DNA of 45,701 nt from DATAMF01 sp964472565 (GTDB taxonomy: Bacteria > Chloroflexota > Anaerolineae > Aggregatilineales > Aggregatilineaceae). The stretch spans positions 1 to 45,701 of the forward strand of contig CAYYNB010000026.1 in assembly GCA_964472565.1 (NCBI GenBank), in the 5' to 3' direction. Below, one piece after another: positions 8,159 through 15,911 of this stretch. The first letter of the stretch is position 1; each line of letters starts with the position of its first letter. A model generated the notes under the pieces. It was not told the DNA's origin. It did no database searches and worked only from the letters and a program-made list of their open reading frames with translations. A program made the translations under genes and the position numbers.

Positions 8159-9670
8159 CTAAAAGTTGTGCAAGTCGTCGAGCAGGATCAGGCCCTGCCG
8201 GAGCGCCATCAGAGAAGCATCGGTGCGCGATTTGGCCCCCATTTGTTCGAGCAACAGCATTAACTGGGCGTCGATAAGCTGCGAGTCTAAGCGCAACTTG
8301 TCCGCGATCTGCTCATTGGTCATACCCGCCGCAACGCCCGTCAGGATGGCGCGGTCCAGATCACCTAAGGCAGCCTGCGGTTTTGTTTCGGCACGATTCA
8401 TGAAGCCCTGGGCCACTCGTTCAGCCACACCGTGACCTAACACAAGATGACCGGCGGCTACATCCTTGACAGCCTGCACCAGGCTCTCTTCGCCGGACGT
8501 TTTTAAGATGTAACCATGCGCTCCGGCGCGAAGAGCACGAATGATGTAGAGGTCTTCGTCACGCCCGGTCAGCACCAACACCTTTACTTCCGGCAGACTG
8601 GCGCGAATTTCGGGAAGGATGTCCAAGCCGCTCGTGCCGGGCATATTGAGATCGAGCAGCAGCACATCGGGATGTTTTTCGCGGACTAATTCCAGCGCCT
8701 GCGCGCCGTCGTCGGCTTCGCCCACGACTTCGATCGATTCACTTTCTTCCAAAAACATCGCCAAGCTGGTACGCAAAATGCGATGGTCATCGGCCAGGGC
8801 GACGCGAATCATGCCAGATTTGCCAGGTTCCGGTTCTTCAACTACCGACTCGGACTGGCTGGTGGTTATGGATGGGGATAGCGACGTTGCTAAGGCTGCC
8901 GCCATTGCGCCCGCTGTTTCAAAGCGCGCTTCGGGTTGTTTGGCAAGCGCCTTCAGGATGGCGCGTTCGAGCGAGGCAGGGATTTCGGAAACCAGATCGC
9001 TCGGCGGCTTCGGCGATTTCTTCACCTGTTGAAGCAGCAGCACCCCAATATCGTCGGCGTCGAAGGGCAGCACACCCGTCACGAGTTCGTACAGAACCAC
9101 GCCGAGGGAATACATATCGGTACGTGATGTCAAAGGAAGGCCCTGCGCCTGCTCCGGGGAGAGGTAAGCCGGTGTGCCGATGATGCGCCCGGTGGCGGTC
9201 AGGCGTTTGGTTTCGCCCGTGATTGCCAAGCCGAAATCCATAATCTTCACCTGTCCGGTGGGCGTGATATGGATGTTGGCGGGCTTGATGTCACGATGGA
9301 TCAGATTCTGGCGGTGAGCGTAATCAAGCGCCAAACATATCTGACGGCCAAATTCAGCAACGGCATCGGGGGGAGAGGGGATGAAGGAATAGAGAGGGCG
9401 ACCCTCGATATATTCGACAATCAGATAGGGCTGGGTTTCGTCGCCGCCGACATCGTAGATCGCCATGATATTGGGATGATTCAGTTTGGCAGCAGACAAT
9501 GCTTCACGCTGAAAACGCTGGCGTGTCGTACTATCGACATAGGGAAGCAGCACCTTGATGGCGACGATGCGTTGGAGACGAGTATCCAGCCCTTTGTAAA
9601 CGGCGGCGGTTGCTCCTTCGCCAACCAGTTCGAGCACCTCATATCGATCATTTAATTTCTTGCCAATCAT
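8159..9670 (-). CDS. Ser/Thr protein kinase fused to a NarL/FixJ-type response regulator
   Basis: A 503-residue soluble fusion. Kinase domain about 10-262: glycine loop GEGATAAV (17-24), VAIK (K39), HRDIKPAN (D127), DFG (D145), a GTPAYLSPEQ activation segment. A short linker follows. The receiver (287-403) has an ADDH acidic pocket, LLLDLNMPG with acceptor D340, and K390. A C-terminal LuxR/NarL-like HTH spans about 432-497 (LTGVAAGMTNEQIADKL). So Hanks-type and two-component chemistry meet in one chain, ending in a probable DNA-binding output. There is no TM or PASTA extracellular sensor, unlike typical PknB. Start ATG 9670 is chosen over the upstream TTG 9718; neither has a strong ribosome site. 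Divergent from the lipoprotein gene. Confidence 0.88.
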   Translation of the reverse strand: MIGKKLNDRYEVLELVGEGATAAVYKGLDTRLQRIVAIKVLLPYVDSTTRQRFQREALSAAKLNHPNIMAIYDVGGDETQPYLIVEYIEGRPLYSFIPSPPDAVAEFGRQICLALDYAHRQNLIHRDIKPANIHITPTGQVKIMDFGLAITGETKRLTATGRIIGTPAYLSPEQAQGLPLTSRTDMYSLGVVLYELVTGVLPFDADDIGVLLLQQVKKSPKPPSDLVSEIPASLERAILKALAKQPEARFETAGAMAAALATSLSPSITTSQSESVVEEPEPGKSGMIRVALADDHRILRTSLAMFLEESESIEVVGEADDGAQALELVREKHPDVLLLDLNMPGTSGLDILPEIRASLPEVKVLVLTGRDEDLYIIRALRAGAHGYILKTSGEESLVQAVKDVAAGHLVLGHGVAERVAQGFMNRAETKPQAALGDLDRAILTGVAAGMTNEQIADKLRLDSQLIDAQLMLLLEQMGAKSRTDASLMALRQGLILLDDLHNF

Positions 9671-9766
9671 AGGGCGATCCACTTTCGAGTTGGAGAGATT
9701 TCTGGAGAGAGTGTACAAATGACTGCGCCGTTGCGCAACTTATTATACAAGATTTTATGGCGTAAG

Positions 9767-9795
9767 TTGGCAGCCTATTATAAGCGGAGTACATT
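9767..9795 (+). promoter_or_regulatory. Putative promoter of the lipoprotein gene
   Basis: TTGGCA (9767-9772) and TACATT (9790-9795) are separated by 17 nt, giving five and four matches to the sigma70 hexamers. The first gene base is 35 nt downstream (ATG 9831). A TATAAT on the opposite strand at 9742-9747 could serve the divergent kinase gene, but no good -35 goes with it. Confidence 0.45.
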
Positions 9796-9830
9796 TGGAC
9801 TATGCTACTCGATCAGGAGACGAACTCAAT

Positions 9831-10661
9831 ATGAAAAACCTGCTTATCACTCTCATGCTGCTGCTCACGGTGACACTCGGATGCAGCCTGACGGATGATG
9901 TCAAAGAAGCCGTTGAAACAGTGGATGATGCTGTCGCGCTGCTACAAGAGATCAACGACAGCGGCACATGGCAGAAGATTTCCGGCGGACTGGAACAACT
10001 TTCGGAACAGCGGCAGGGGTATGCCGCTACCGCTGTGCTGCAAGAAGGGGCGGCGGATGCGTCGGGCACTTTTACGGGCACGCTGGCACGTGATACGACG
10101 ATTAATCTACAGGCGGACACCGAAAATGATATTCTCGTGGATGTGGTAAAGCCGAGCGGAACCAAAACCTATTTTGTGGAAAATTCGAGCAGCGGCGATA
10201 CCCAGGTCTATGAGGTGACGAATGGGCGCTATAGCTGCGCGAGCGAGTCGGAGGAAGGGCAACAGGTCCAGCGGGGCATTGAAGGGCTATTCGATGAATA
10301 TGCGCTGGCGGCAACGGGGGTACAACTGCTGTCCGTTGCGAAGGAGTCGGGCGAGGTGACGGTGGCAGGACGAGAGGCCACGCATTATGTGCTCGAATCG
10401 CGCATCCCGAAGGCGAAGGAGATTCTGGAGAAGTTCGATAACGCGGAGCTTCGGAAACGCCTGGAGGAGGCGGGGAACTTCACGATCACCGGCTCGATTG
10501 ACATCGATAAAGACACGGAGGCTATGCTGCGCTTCGCCAGCGATTACCAGAATCCCGATCAGCAGCGGCGAATGACCTTTAATTTTGAGATCACACAGTG
10601 GGGCGGGGTCAGTGATATTCCGCGTCCGACGCCAGATCAGATTGAGGTGGCCTGCCAGTAA
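9831..10661 (+). CDS. Predicted lipoprotein of unknown function
   Basis: A 276-residue protein with a lipoprotein signal: a positive start (MKN), a hydrophobic core and a lipobox TLGC, so Cys20 is the likely lipidated residue. After an acidic linker the protein is mostly polar and beta-rich, with internal sequence like REATHYVLESRIP and a final FEITQWGG strand. This recalls the LolA/LppX-type lipoprotein fold, which is only a guess. It is probably anchored outside the cytoplasmic membrane. The start ATG 9831 has AGGAG 11 nt upstream and gives a proper signal peptide; the longer frame begins at a TTG. It is monocistronic, with its own promoter. Confidence 0.75.
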   Translation: MKNLLITLMLLLTVTLGCSLTDDVKEAVETVDDAVALLQEINDSGTWQKISGGLEQLSEQRQGYAATAVLQEGAADASGTFTGTLARDTTINLQADTENDILVDVVKPSGTKTYFVENSSSGDTQVYEVTNGRYSCASESEEGQQVQRGIEGLFDEYALAATGVQLLSVAKESGEVTVAGREATHYVLESRIPKAKEILEKFDNAELRKRLEEAGNFTITGSIDIDKDTEAMLRFASDYQNPDQQRRMTFNFEITQWGGVSDIPRPTPDQIEVACQ

Positions 10662-10685
10662 AAGGCTGCGCCACTATTTTCTTTA

Positions 10686-10745
10686 CCCCTTCCCTGAGGG
10701 AAGGGGAGGCAAACCGGAAGAATGGAATATTCTTGGGATGACCTA
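10686..10745. repeat. Dispersed intergenic repeat, copy 1 (diverged)
   Basis: It begins with a perfect 9-bp hairpin, CCCCTTCCC (10686-10694) with GGGAAGGGG (10698-10706). It continues GGGAGGCAAA...GGAATATTCTTGG..ACCTAA, matching the copies at 13164-13214 and 37159-37226. Confidence 0.6.
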
Positions 10746-10809
10746 AAAGGTTAGCCAACAGACCCATCTGAAACCAAAGGCGCACCTCGGCAAAATAACC
10801 ACAGAATAG

Positions 10810-10843
10810 ATTCAGGCTAAATTGGTCAAAATTTAGCCTGAAT
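10810..10843. terminator. Perfect 14-bp inverted repeat between convergent genes
   Basis: ATTCAGGCTAAATT (10810-10823) and AATTTAGCCTGAAT (10830-10843) form a perfect stem with a 6-nt loop between the lipoprotein gene (plus) and the WD40 gene (minus). Neither side has a T tract, so it is either an atypical bidirectional terminator or a repeat. Confidence 0.4.
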
Positions 10844-10881
10844 CCCCCTAAATCGGAGCAGACTGAGCCGCGTGGGCCGGC

Positions 10882-12114
10882 CTACTCGGTGACGCTCAGG
10901 ACATACATCGGGCCGATCTGATCGAGCACGACGATAAAACGGCCATCAGCGGACCACGCGATGTCATAAAAACTGACTTGCGGGAACAGGCCTAATTTAT
11001 CTCGGGTGGCGACGTTGATTTGTTTTTGCTCGAGCGGCACATCATCCTGGATGTGAGTGAGATTCCAGAGATATAAATTCTGGCCCGACTGCGAGATCGA
11101 AAGCAACAATTGGCTGTCGGGAGAAAAGATTATATTTGTACACGCGCCGTTTTCGGGCATTTGCAATCCGCCCAAAAATGTGCCCTCCGCAGCATCCCAG
11201 ATGCCGACGATATTTTGTGCCCCACACGCTGCAAGCAGGGTGTTATCGGGCGAAAACAGAAGTTCGTTGGATGCGGCTTGTTCGCTGACATCCGCAATCT
11301 CATAAACCTGCTGTCCCGAAGGCAGATCCCAGACCTGAATTTCATTGACATAACCGACAGCTAGCCGCTGCGAGTCCGATGAGAAGGCCAAGTGAAGGGG
11401 GTGTAAATCCGGATCGGACCAGTCGTATTCCATTTCGGCAGCCGGTACGGACCAAACTCGGACACCAGAGATAAGACTGATGGAAGCCAGATGCAAGCCA
11501 TCGGGTGAAAAAACAAGCCCTAGAATCGATTGGGGATGGGCCTGAATACTTTTAAACAATGTGCCGTCAGGAATCTGCCACAGTTTCAGGTAGCCATCCG
11601 GTCCACCAGCCGCCAGCAGAGAATGATCCGGTGACATGGCATACGACGCCCCTGGCTGATCGACGGCGGTAAAAGAGACGAGTTCGACCAGTTCACCGGG
11701 CGGGCTGAGGTTGATTTGCCAGACCCGCGCTATACCATCCCGATTAATGGTTACAAGGATATCATCGGTTGGGCCAAAAAAGACACGACGACCATCATTT
11801 TCGCCCCGAACCACCAGCGATTCGCCATTCGCCAGATTCCAGATGACCGTATTGTTGTCGGCGGCCACGCTCGCCATCCGATTGCCGCTCGGTGAAAAGG
11901 CCACCGCATTAACCGTCTGCTGGTGAAACTGAAGATTGCCAGTCAGATGAACGCGAAACGAATTCTCTTCGGTAATGGGGGAAGAGGGACGCTGCCACAC
12001 GACGGGTTCGGGTGTACTTTTCTGATTCGGCCCCGGACGATAATCATCATCTGAATCGGACGAACAACCGACCATGAGCAACACCAGTATCAAAGAAAAA
12101 ATCCAGCGTTTCAC
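10882..12114 (-). CDS. WD40 beta-propeller lipoprotein
   Basis: A 410-residue protein. The N-terminus (VKRWIFSLILVLLMVGCSS) is a lipoprotein signal with lipobox MVGC (Cys17). A charged Asp/Pro/Ser linker follows, then about seven to eight WD40-type repeats with the usual FSPDG..LAS....V.VW pattern (for example AVAFSPSGNRMAS, LVFSPDGLHLAS, LLFSPDNTLLAA, IIFSPDSQLLLS). It is probably an extracytoplasmic, membrane-anchored propeller acting as a protein-binding scaffold; the partner is unknown. GTG 12114 is the start because AAAGGAG lies 6 nt upstream and it gives a clean signal; the longer frame starts at a TTG in the promoter region. Divergent from padR. Confidence 0.85.
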   Translation of the reverse strand: MKRWIFSLILVLLMVGCSSDSDDDYRPGPNQKSTPEPVVWQRPSSPITEENSFRVHLTGNLQFHQQTVNAVAFSPSGNRMASVAADNNTVIWNLANGESLVVRGENDGRRVFFGPTDDILVTINRDGIARVWQINLSPPGELVELVSFTAVDQPGASYAMSPDHSLLAAGGPDGYLKLWQIPDGTLFKSIQAHPQSILGLVFSPDGLHLASISLISGVRVWSVPAAEMEYDWSDPDLHPLHLAFSSDSQRLAVGYVNEIQVWDLPSGQQVYEIADVSEQAASNELLFSPDNTLLAACGAQNIVGIWDAAEGTFLGGLQMPENGACTNIIFSPDSQLLLSISQSGQNLYLWNLTHIQDDVPLEQKQINVATRDKLGLFPQVSFYDIAWSADGRFIVVLDQIGPMYVLSVTE

Positions 12115-12156
12115 ACTTCGCTCCTTTAGGCTTGGGGTAGATGTGCCGTCCGTCAA

Positions 12157-12185
12157 TTGACTCTGGCACGGGCCTCGTGTACGCT
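12157..12185 (+). promoter_or_regulatory. Putative padR promoter
   Basis: TTGACT (12157-12162), 17 nt, then TACGCT (12180-12185). The arrangement matches the promoter at 227-255. The gene starts at 12221 after GGAGGG. Confidence 0.45.
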
Positions 12186-12190
12186 ACACG
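12176..12190. promoter_or_regulatory. Candidate PadR operator
   Basis: CGTGTA-CGC-TACACG is a perfect 6-bp dyad with a 3-bp centre, and it overlaps the proposed -10 of padR. PadR proteins usually bind dyads in their own promoter. The half site resembles, but does not equal, the ATGT/ACAT type. Confidence 0.4.
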
Positions 12191-12220
12191 AAGCAATTAT
12201 ATCCTAAGTGGGAGGGAACC

Positions 12221-12985
12221 ATGACGGATGCAGAACTGGCAATTTTAAGTATTGTGGCGGAAGGTCCAATTAATGGCTATGACATTCAAACGATCATCGC
12301 GCAGCGGGGACTGCGCGCATGGACGAATATTGGGGTGTCGTCGCTGTATTATGTCATGGAAAAACTGGAACGTCAGGGGTTGATCGAAGGTCAAGCGGCG
12401 GCAAATGAAATCGGCCCGGCCCGGCGACAGTATCACATTACCCCAGCGGGGTTTGGCGTCCTGCAAACGGCGGTGGCCGACCTGTGCAGCACGGCACGGG
12501 AATATGCGAATGGCTTTGAGCTGGGGTTAGCGAATCTGTATGTTTTGAAACCATCTCAGATTCGCACCGCCTTTATTGCCTACCGACAGGAGCTTACTTC
12601 GCGGCTGGTGCAGGCGCGCGAACGGTGGCGATTATTGAAGGACAGCAACGCTCCATTCAACGTAGACGCCATGCTGGATCATCACGTGACGATGATTGAG
12701 GCGGAACTCAATTGGATTAACCGTTTTATAGAGGATTGGGAGGCCCAAGCGCCGCCGGATGATAAGGAAATTGTTGATCAGCCGCCGTCTGAAATACCCC
12801 GGATGAAACAAGTGGTACTGCCGCAGCATCCCGACTCGCCGCACCGGGTCCAAACACGGCCTATGGCTCCGCCTGCCGGATTTCAACGCCCCGATAGTGA
12901 AAAACGCACTGATCTATCGATGAAAGATACGCCACCCGGAATGGATACCAGGGCAGATGACAATTTCAGGAATGATGAGCAATAA
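12221..12985 (+). CDS. PadR-family transcriptional regulator
   Basis: A 254-residue protein. The N-terminal winged helix (1-85) shows the PadR pattern: AILSIVAEGPINGYDI, GVSSLYYVMEKLERQGLIEG and RRQYHITPAG. A helical dimerisation part (about 90-175) resembles the PadR C-terminal domain. The last 75 residues are a proline-rich, probably disordered extension not usual for the family. GGAGGG stands 5 nt before ATG 12221. PadR proteins repress genes in response to small hydrophobic ligands. Here no transporter is adjacent, so the target may be its own promoter or the divergent WD40 gene. Confidence 0.85.
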   Translation: MTDAELAILSIVAEGPINGYDIQTIIAQRGLRAWTNIGVSSLYYVMEKLERQGLIEGQAAANEIGPARRQYHITPAGFGVLQTAVADLCSTAREYANGFELGLANLYVLKPSQIRTAFIAYRQELTSRLVQARERWRLLKDSNAPFNVDAMLDHHVTMIEAELNWINRFIEDWEAQAPPDDKEIVDQPPSEIPRMKQVVLPQHPDSPHRVQTRPMAPPAGFQRPDSEKRTDLSMKDTPPGMDTRADDNFRNDEQ

Positions 12986-13343
12986 GGCTGCACCAGTTCA
13001 CCCCTATCCTCCCGACCTCCTTTCCCCGCGCGCGGAGAAAGGAGGAGCAGGGCGCTGCTTGCTGCGCCCCTACCAATGGCGCGTCGTGAGCGGAGCGTAT
13101 CACCAGACGCCCCGATGAGGAGCCGTTGAGTTGCGCCTCAAAAGATGTGGGTAAGGTATAACCGGGGAGGCAAACCCACAGGAGGTGGGGAATTATTTTC
13201 TTGGACCGGCCTAAACGAAGGGACTGAAATACGCCAGCGTTTAAAACGTTAACGCTCTATCGATAAAAAACCATGTTAAAATAAAAAACAGCTTATTCCG
13301 TTAATGTTGGCTGCACGCGCAGACAATAGGGGAAAGGGATAGT
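12986..13343. other. Intergenic region with GC hairpins and a dispersed repeat
   Basis: No gene seen in 358 nt. It holds a hairpin (CTCCTTTC near 13019 with GAAAGGAG near 13037), a GGGCGC/GCGCCC stem near 13050-13075, the repeat copy at 13164-13214, and an AT-rich stretch (13240-13300) just before the response regulator where a promoter is likely, though no well-spaced hexamers could be picked. Confidence 0.6.
13164..13214. repeat. Dispersed intergenic repeat, copy 2
   Basis: GGGAGGCAAACCCACAGGAG followed by GTGGGGAATTATTTTCTTGG and ACCGGCCTAA. It matches 37177-37226 in about 40 of 50 positions, and copy 1 at 10704-10745 more weakly. Confidence 0.7.
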
Positions 13344-13721
13344 ATGCCTCCGTGCGTACTTTATATAGAAGATAATCTAGACAATTTGATCCTGGTTCGC
13401 CGAATTTTAAAAGCTGACGGCTTTGAAGTGCTCGAAGCCACAACCGCGATGGAAGGATTAACGATTGCTGAACAATATCTGCCAGATGTGATTCTGATGG
13501 ATATTAATATGCCTGATATGGATGGGTTGGTTGCTACACAAATGCTTCGACAGATTCCAGCACTGTACCATACACCAGTGGTGGCTGTGACCGCTAATTT
13601 GATGCGCGATGTGTTAAATCAAGCATTGGATGCCGGCTGTGACGGGTATATACCGAAGCCGATTGATGTCGATAGTTTCGCCGATCAGGTGAGTAGTTTT
13701 CTACGAGGCCGGCGGGGATGA
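13344..13721 (+). CDS. Single-domain response regulator (CheY/DivK-like)
   Basis: A 125-residue receiver with no output domain. Acid pocket E9-D10, phosphoacceptor D53 in LMDINMPD, T83 and K105 (PKP) are all present. The EDNxDN start and the NMPDMDGL signature are typical of DivK-type regulators that relay phosphate or control partner kinases. It opens the long sensor operon: its TGA overlaps the ATG of the next gene (ATGA, 13718-13721), so the two are probably translationally coupled. GGGGAAAGG lies about 8 nt before ATG 13344. The natural donor would be one of the two histidine kinases downstream (23198-29710 or 31362-32630). Confidence 0.9.
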   Translation: MPPCVLYIEDNLDNLILVRRILKADGFEVLEATTAMEGLTIAEQYLPDVILMDINMPDMDGLVATQMLRQIPALYHTPVVAVTANLMRDVLNQALDAGCDGYIPKPIDVDSFADQVSSFLRGRRG

Positions 13722-15907
13722 CGCGTATTGCGGCTTATCACCAGAAGCTCAGTACCCATAAAACGCTGCCGGAATGGGCGCGAATTGTGGCGGATTACAT
13801 TGGCAAGAGCTATGGGCTGGTGGAAATTACCCGGTTGGAATATGAAGAGGGGCAGCCGCAACGCGTACATTCCGCCACATTGGCAGCTACCGGTGAACTG
13901 ACCGAACACGACTACGAGATTACCCAATTTCCACTGGGCAGCATTTTGACGATGCTGCAACAGGGGCGGTTGGTTGAAGTCGATGATGTGTATGCGAGTC
14001 CGCTCATTGCGACTGAGTATCATGCTTATTTTCGGACCCAGCATGTGACGGGGCTGAATATTTTTCCTTTGACTGCCGACAACCGCCTGTTGGGTAGTTT
14101 AGCAATTGCGGCGGGCAAACTCGACGCCGAAATGCGCGGCGGCCTGGAACAGCTTGCCCAACAGATCGCCCTGCTGATGCATATCCAACAATTGGCAGAC
14201 CGGGCGGCGGCATTAGACACGGATGTACAGCAGATTTACCGACTGGGCGGCGCGGTTCTGGATGCACGCGATATTTCTTCGCTGATGCAAAGTGTTTTTC
14301 AACAATTCAGCCCGCCCCCGGATGAATTGGCGCTCGATCAAGTCATGGGCGCGACGGAACCCTTCCACACGATCACGGCCATTACCGCGCGGGGAACGAA
14401 TGGCGCAAGTGTTCTCGCCAATGGCGCGCTGATCCAACAGGCGCTCAAGGCCGGCACACCGCTGTTATATAATCACGTTAAGATGGACCTCAATCTGGCC
14501 GCGGACGCACGCGCTTACCTGGAAAGCCGCCAGATTCAGGCCCTTGGACTCTTTCCGATTCAGCATAATGGCGAACTAACGCATACCCTGAGCATTGCCT
14601 ACGGGATGCCGCATTTATTCACCGCATCGGAAATACGCCTGCTGCACCAACTGGCGGCGCAAATCGGCTTGAGTGTGCGGTATTGGAATTTACAAAAGCA
14701 AACGGATGACCAATCGAAACAACTGGTGCGGCAAGGACGTGGGCTCGAAGCTTTAAGCGAGGTGTCACGCCGGATCAGCGTTTCTTTAACCAATCCCGAT
14801 ATGCTACAAGCCTTGTGCCAGCGGCTGGTCGAGATTATGCAGTTGGATTACGCGTCGATTGTTCGTTTTGATCAAGTGCCGGGCAGCGGTAACGTGGTCG
14901 GTGAACACCCCTCACGATCCAGCATGCTGTTTGCGCTAGAGGGATGCGCGGCATACCAACAAATGCAAGCCGAACGCGCGCCGATTCTGATCAAGGCGGT
15001 GGACGCGGCAAGCGACTTGTTGGGGCCAAACCAAGCGCGCTTCCAAGCGATGGGATTGCGAACGGCTATCCTGGCTCCGCTGCTGGTTCATGGCGGCCTG
15101 ATCGGGATGTTGATGCTGGCGGCAAAAGATAGCTTTGAGCAGAGTGATGTACTGACGGCACAAGTGGCAGCGATCCATGTTGCGATTGGTTTGCGCAATA
15201 CTGAGCTTTTTGTCGAAATCCAACATCGAGCCAGCCAATTAGAGCGTATCGCGGCTTTTGGGCGGCTGGTCACGAGTACATTTGATCGGGACGAGATTTT
15301 CCGGCGGGTGGCGGATGTGATTCCGCATTTGTTACCGGCTCCGTATGCGAGTCTGGCGCTCTATACCACCGGGCAGAGTGAATTCCGGTTGATCGGGTTG
15401 GACAATAGTGAGAGTTTCACAGAAACACGGCTCCCAGCCAATGCGTCGAGTATTGCAGAAGTGGTTCTCACGCAGTCGCCACTTTTGATCGCTGATTTGG
15501 CGAATTCCCTTTATCCCGATCATCCCCCATTGGTGCGGCAGGGAATGCATTCATTATTGATCGCGCCATTGGCTGTCGGCGGACGGACGGTAGGGACGAT
15601 CAGTATCGGGCACTCGCGACCGCGCTTCTACACGCCGACTGACCTCACGCTGCTGCAACAGGCAGGCAATCAAGTGGCAATCGCGCTGGAAAATGCACGC
15701 CTCTTCCAGGCAACACAGCAGCGAGCATTATACGAAGAATCGTTAGGCGAAATCACTTCACGGCTTCAGCAACAGGCTAATTTACGCGATTTGTTGTACC
15801 AAACGATGCACGACCTCGGTGAGGTGTTGGGCGCTCAGCGGGCACGGGTACGGCTGCAAACGATCCCCGAACCGGCAGGGACAAAAGCCCTTAAAATCGA
15901 AAAGTGA
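13718..15907 (+). CDS. Soluble multi-GAF sensor protein without output domain
   Basis: A 729-residue cytoplasmic protein built of about four GAF domains (roughly 15-155, 190-330, 345-490 and 510-665). Each ends in the helix pattern LxxxAxQxAIALENARLF or a looser version. No TM, kinase, cyclase, EAL or HTH domain is present. The last 60 residues (EESLGEITSRLQ...LGAQRARVRL) look like the first half of a further GAF that stops short; four downstream proteins end the same way. GAF domains bind small ligands or mediate dimers. No bilin-type Cys-His pair was noticed. It overlaps the response regulator by 4 nt and lies 4 nt before the next gene. Confidence 0.8.
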   Translation: MTRIAAYHQKLSTHKTLPEWARIVADYIGKSYGLVEITRLEYEEGQPQRVHSATLAATGELTEHDYEITQFPLGSILTMLQQGRLVEVDDVYASPLIATEYHAYFRTQHVTGLNIFPLTADNRLLGSLAIAAGKLDAEMRGGLEQLAQQIALLMHIQQLADRAAALDTDVQQIYRLGGAVLDARDISSLMQSVFQQFSPPPDELALDQVMGATEPFHTITAITARGTNGASVLANGALIQQALKAGTPLLYNHVKMDLNLAADARAYLESRQIQALGLFPIQHNGELTHTLSIAYGMPHLFTASEIRLLHQLAAQIGLSVRYWNLQKQTDDQSKQLVRQGRGLEALSEVSRRISVSLTNPDMLQALCQRLVEIMQLDYASIVRFDQVPGSGNVVGEHPSRSSMLFALEGCAAYQQMQAERAPILIKAVDAASDLLGPNQARFQAMGLRTAILAPLLVHGGLIGMLMLAAKDSFEQSDVLTAQVAAIHVAIGLRNTELFVEIQHRASQLERIAAFGRLVTSTFDRDEIFRRVADVIPHLLPAPYASLALYTTGQSEFRLIGLDNSESFTETRLPANASSIAEVVLTQSPLLIADLANSLYPDHPPLVRQGMHSLLIAPLAVGGRTVGTISIGHSRPRFYTPTDLTLLQQAGNQVAIALENARLFQATQQRALYEESLGEITSRLQQQANLRDLLYQTMHDLGEVLGAQRARVRLQTIPEPAGTKALKIEK

Positions 15908-15911
15908 TCTT

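Noticed and set aside
13000..13214. CRISPR array
   Set aside because: The repeats are palindromic intergenic elements of different lengths without regular spacers; no cas genes are present.
15819..15911. Longer N-terminus of the first 6-TM GAF protein
   Set aside because: It would overlap the previous gene by about 90 nt; ATG 15912 gives a normal short cytoplasmic start before the first TM.
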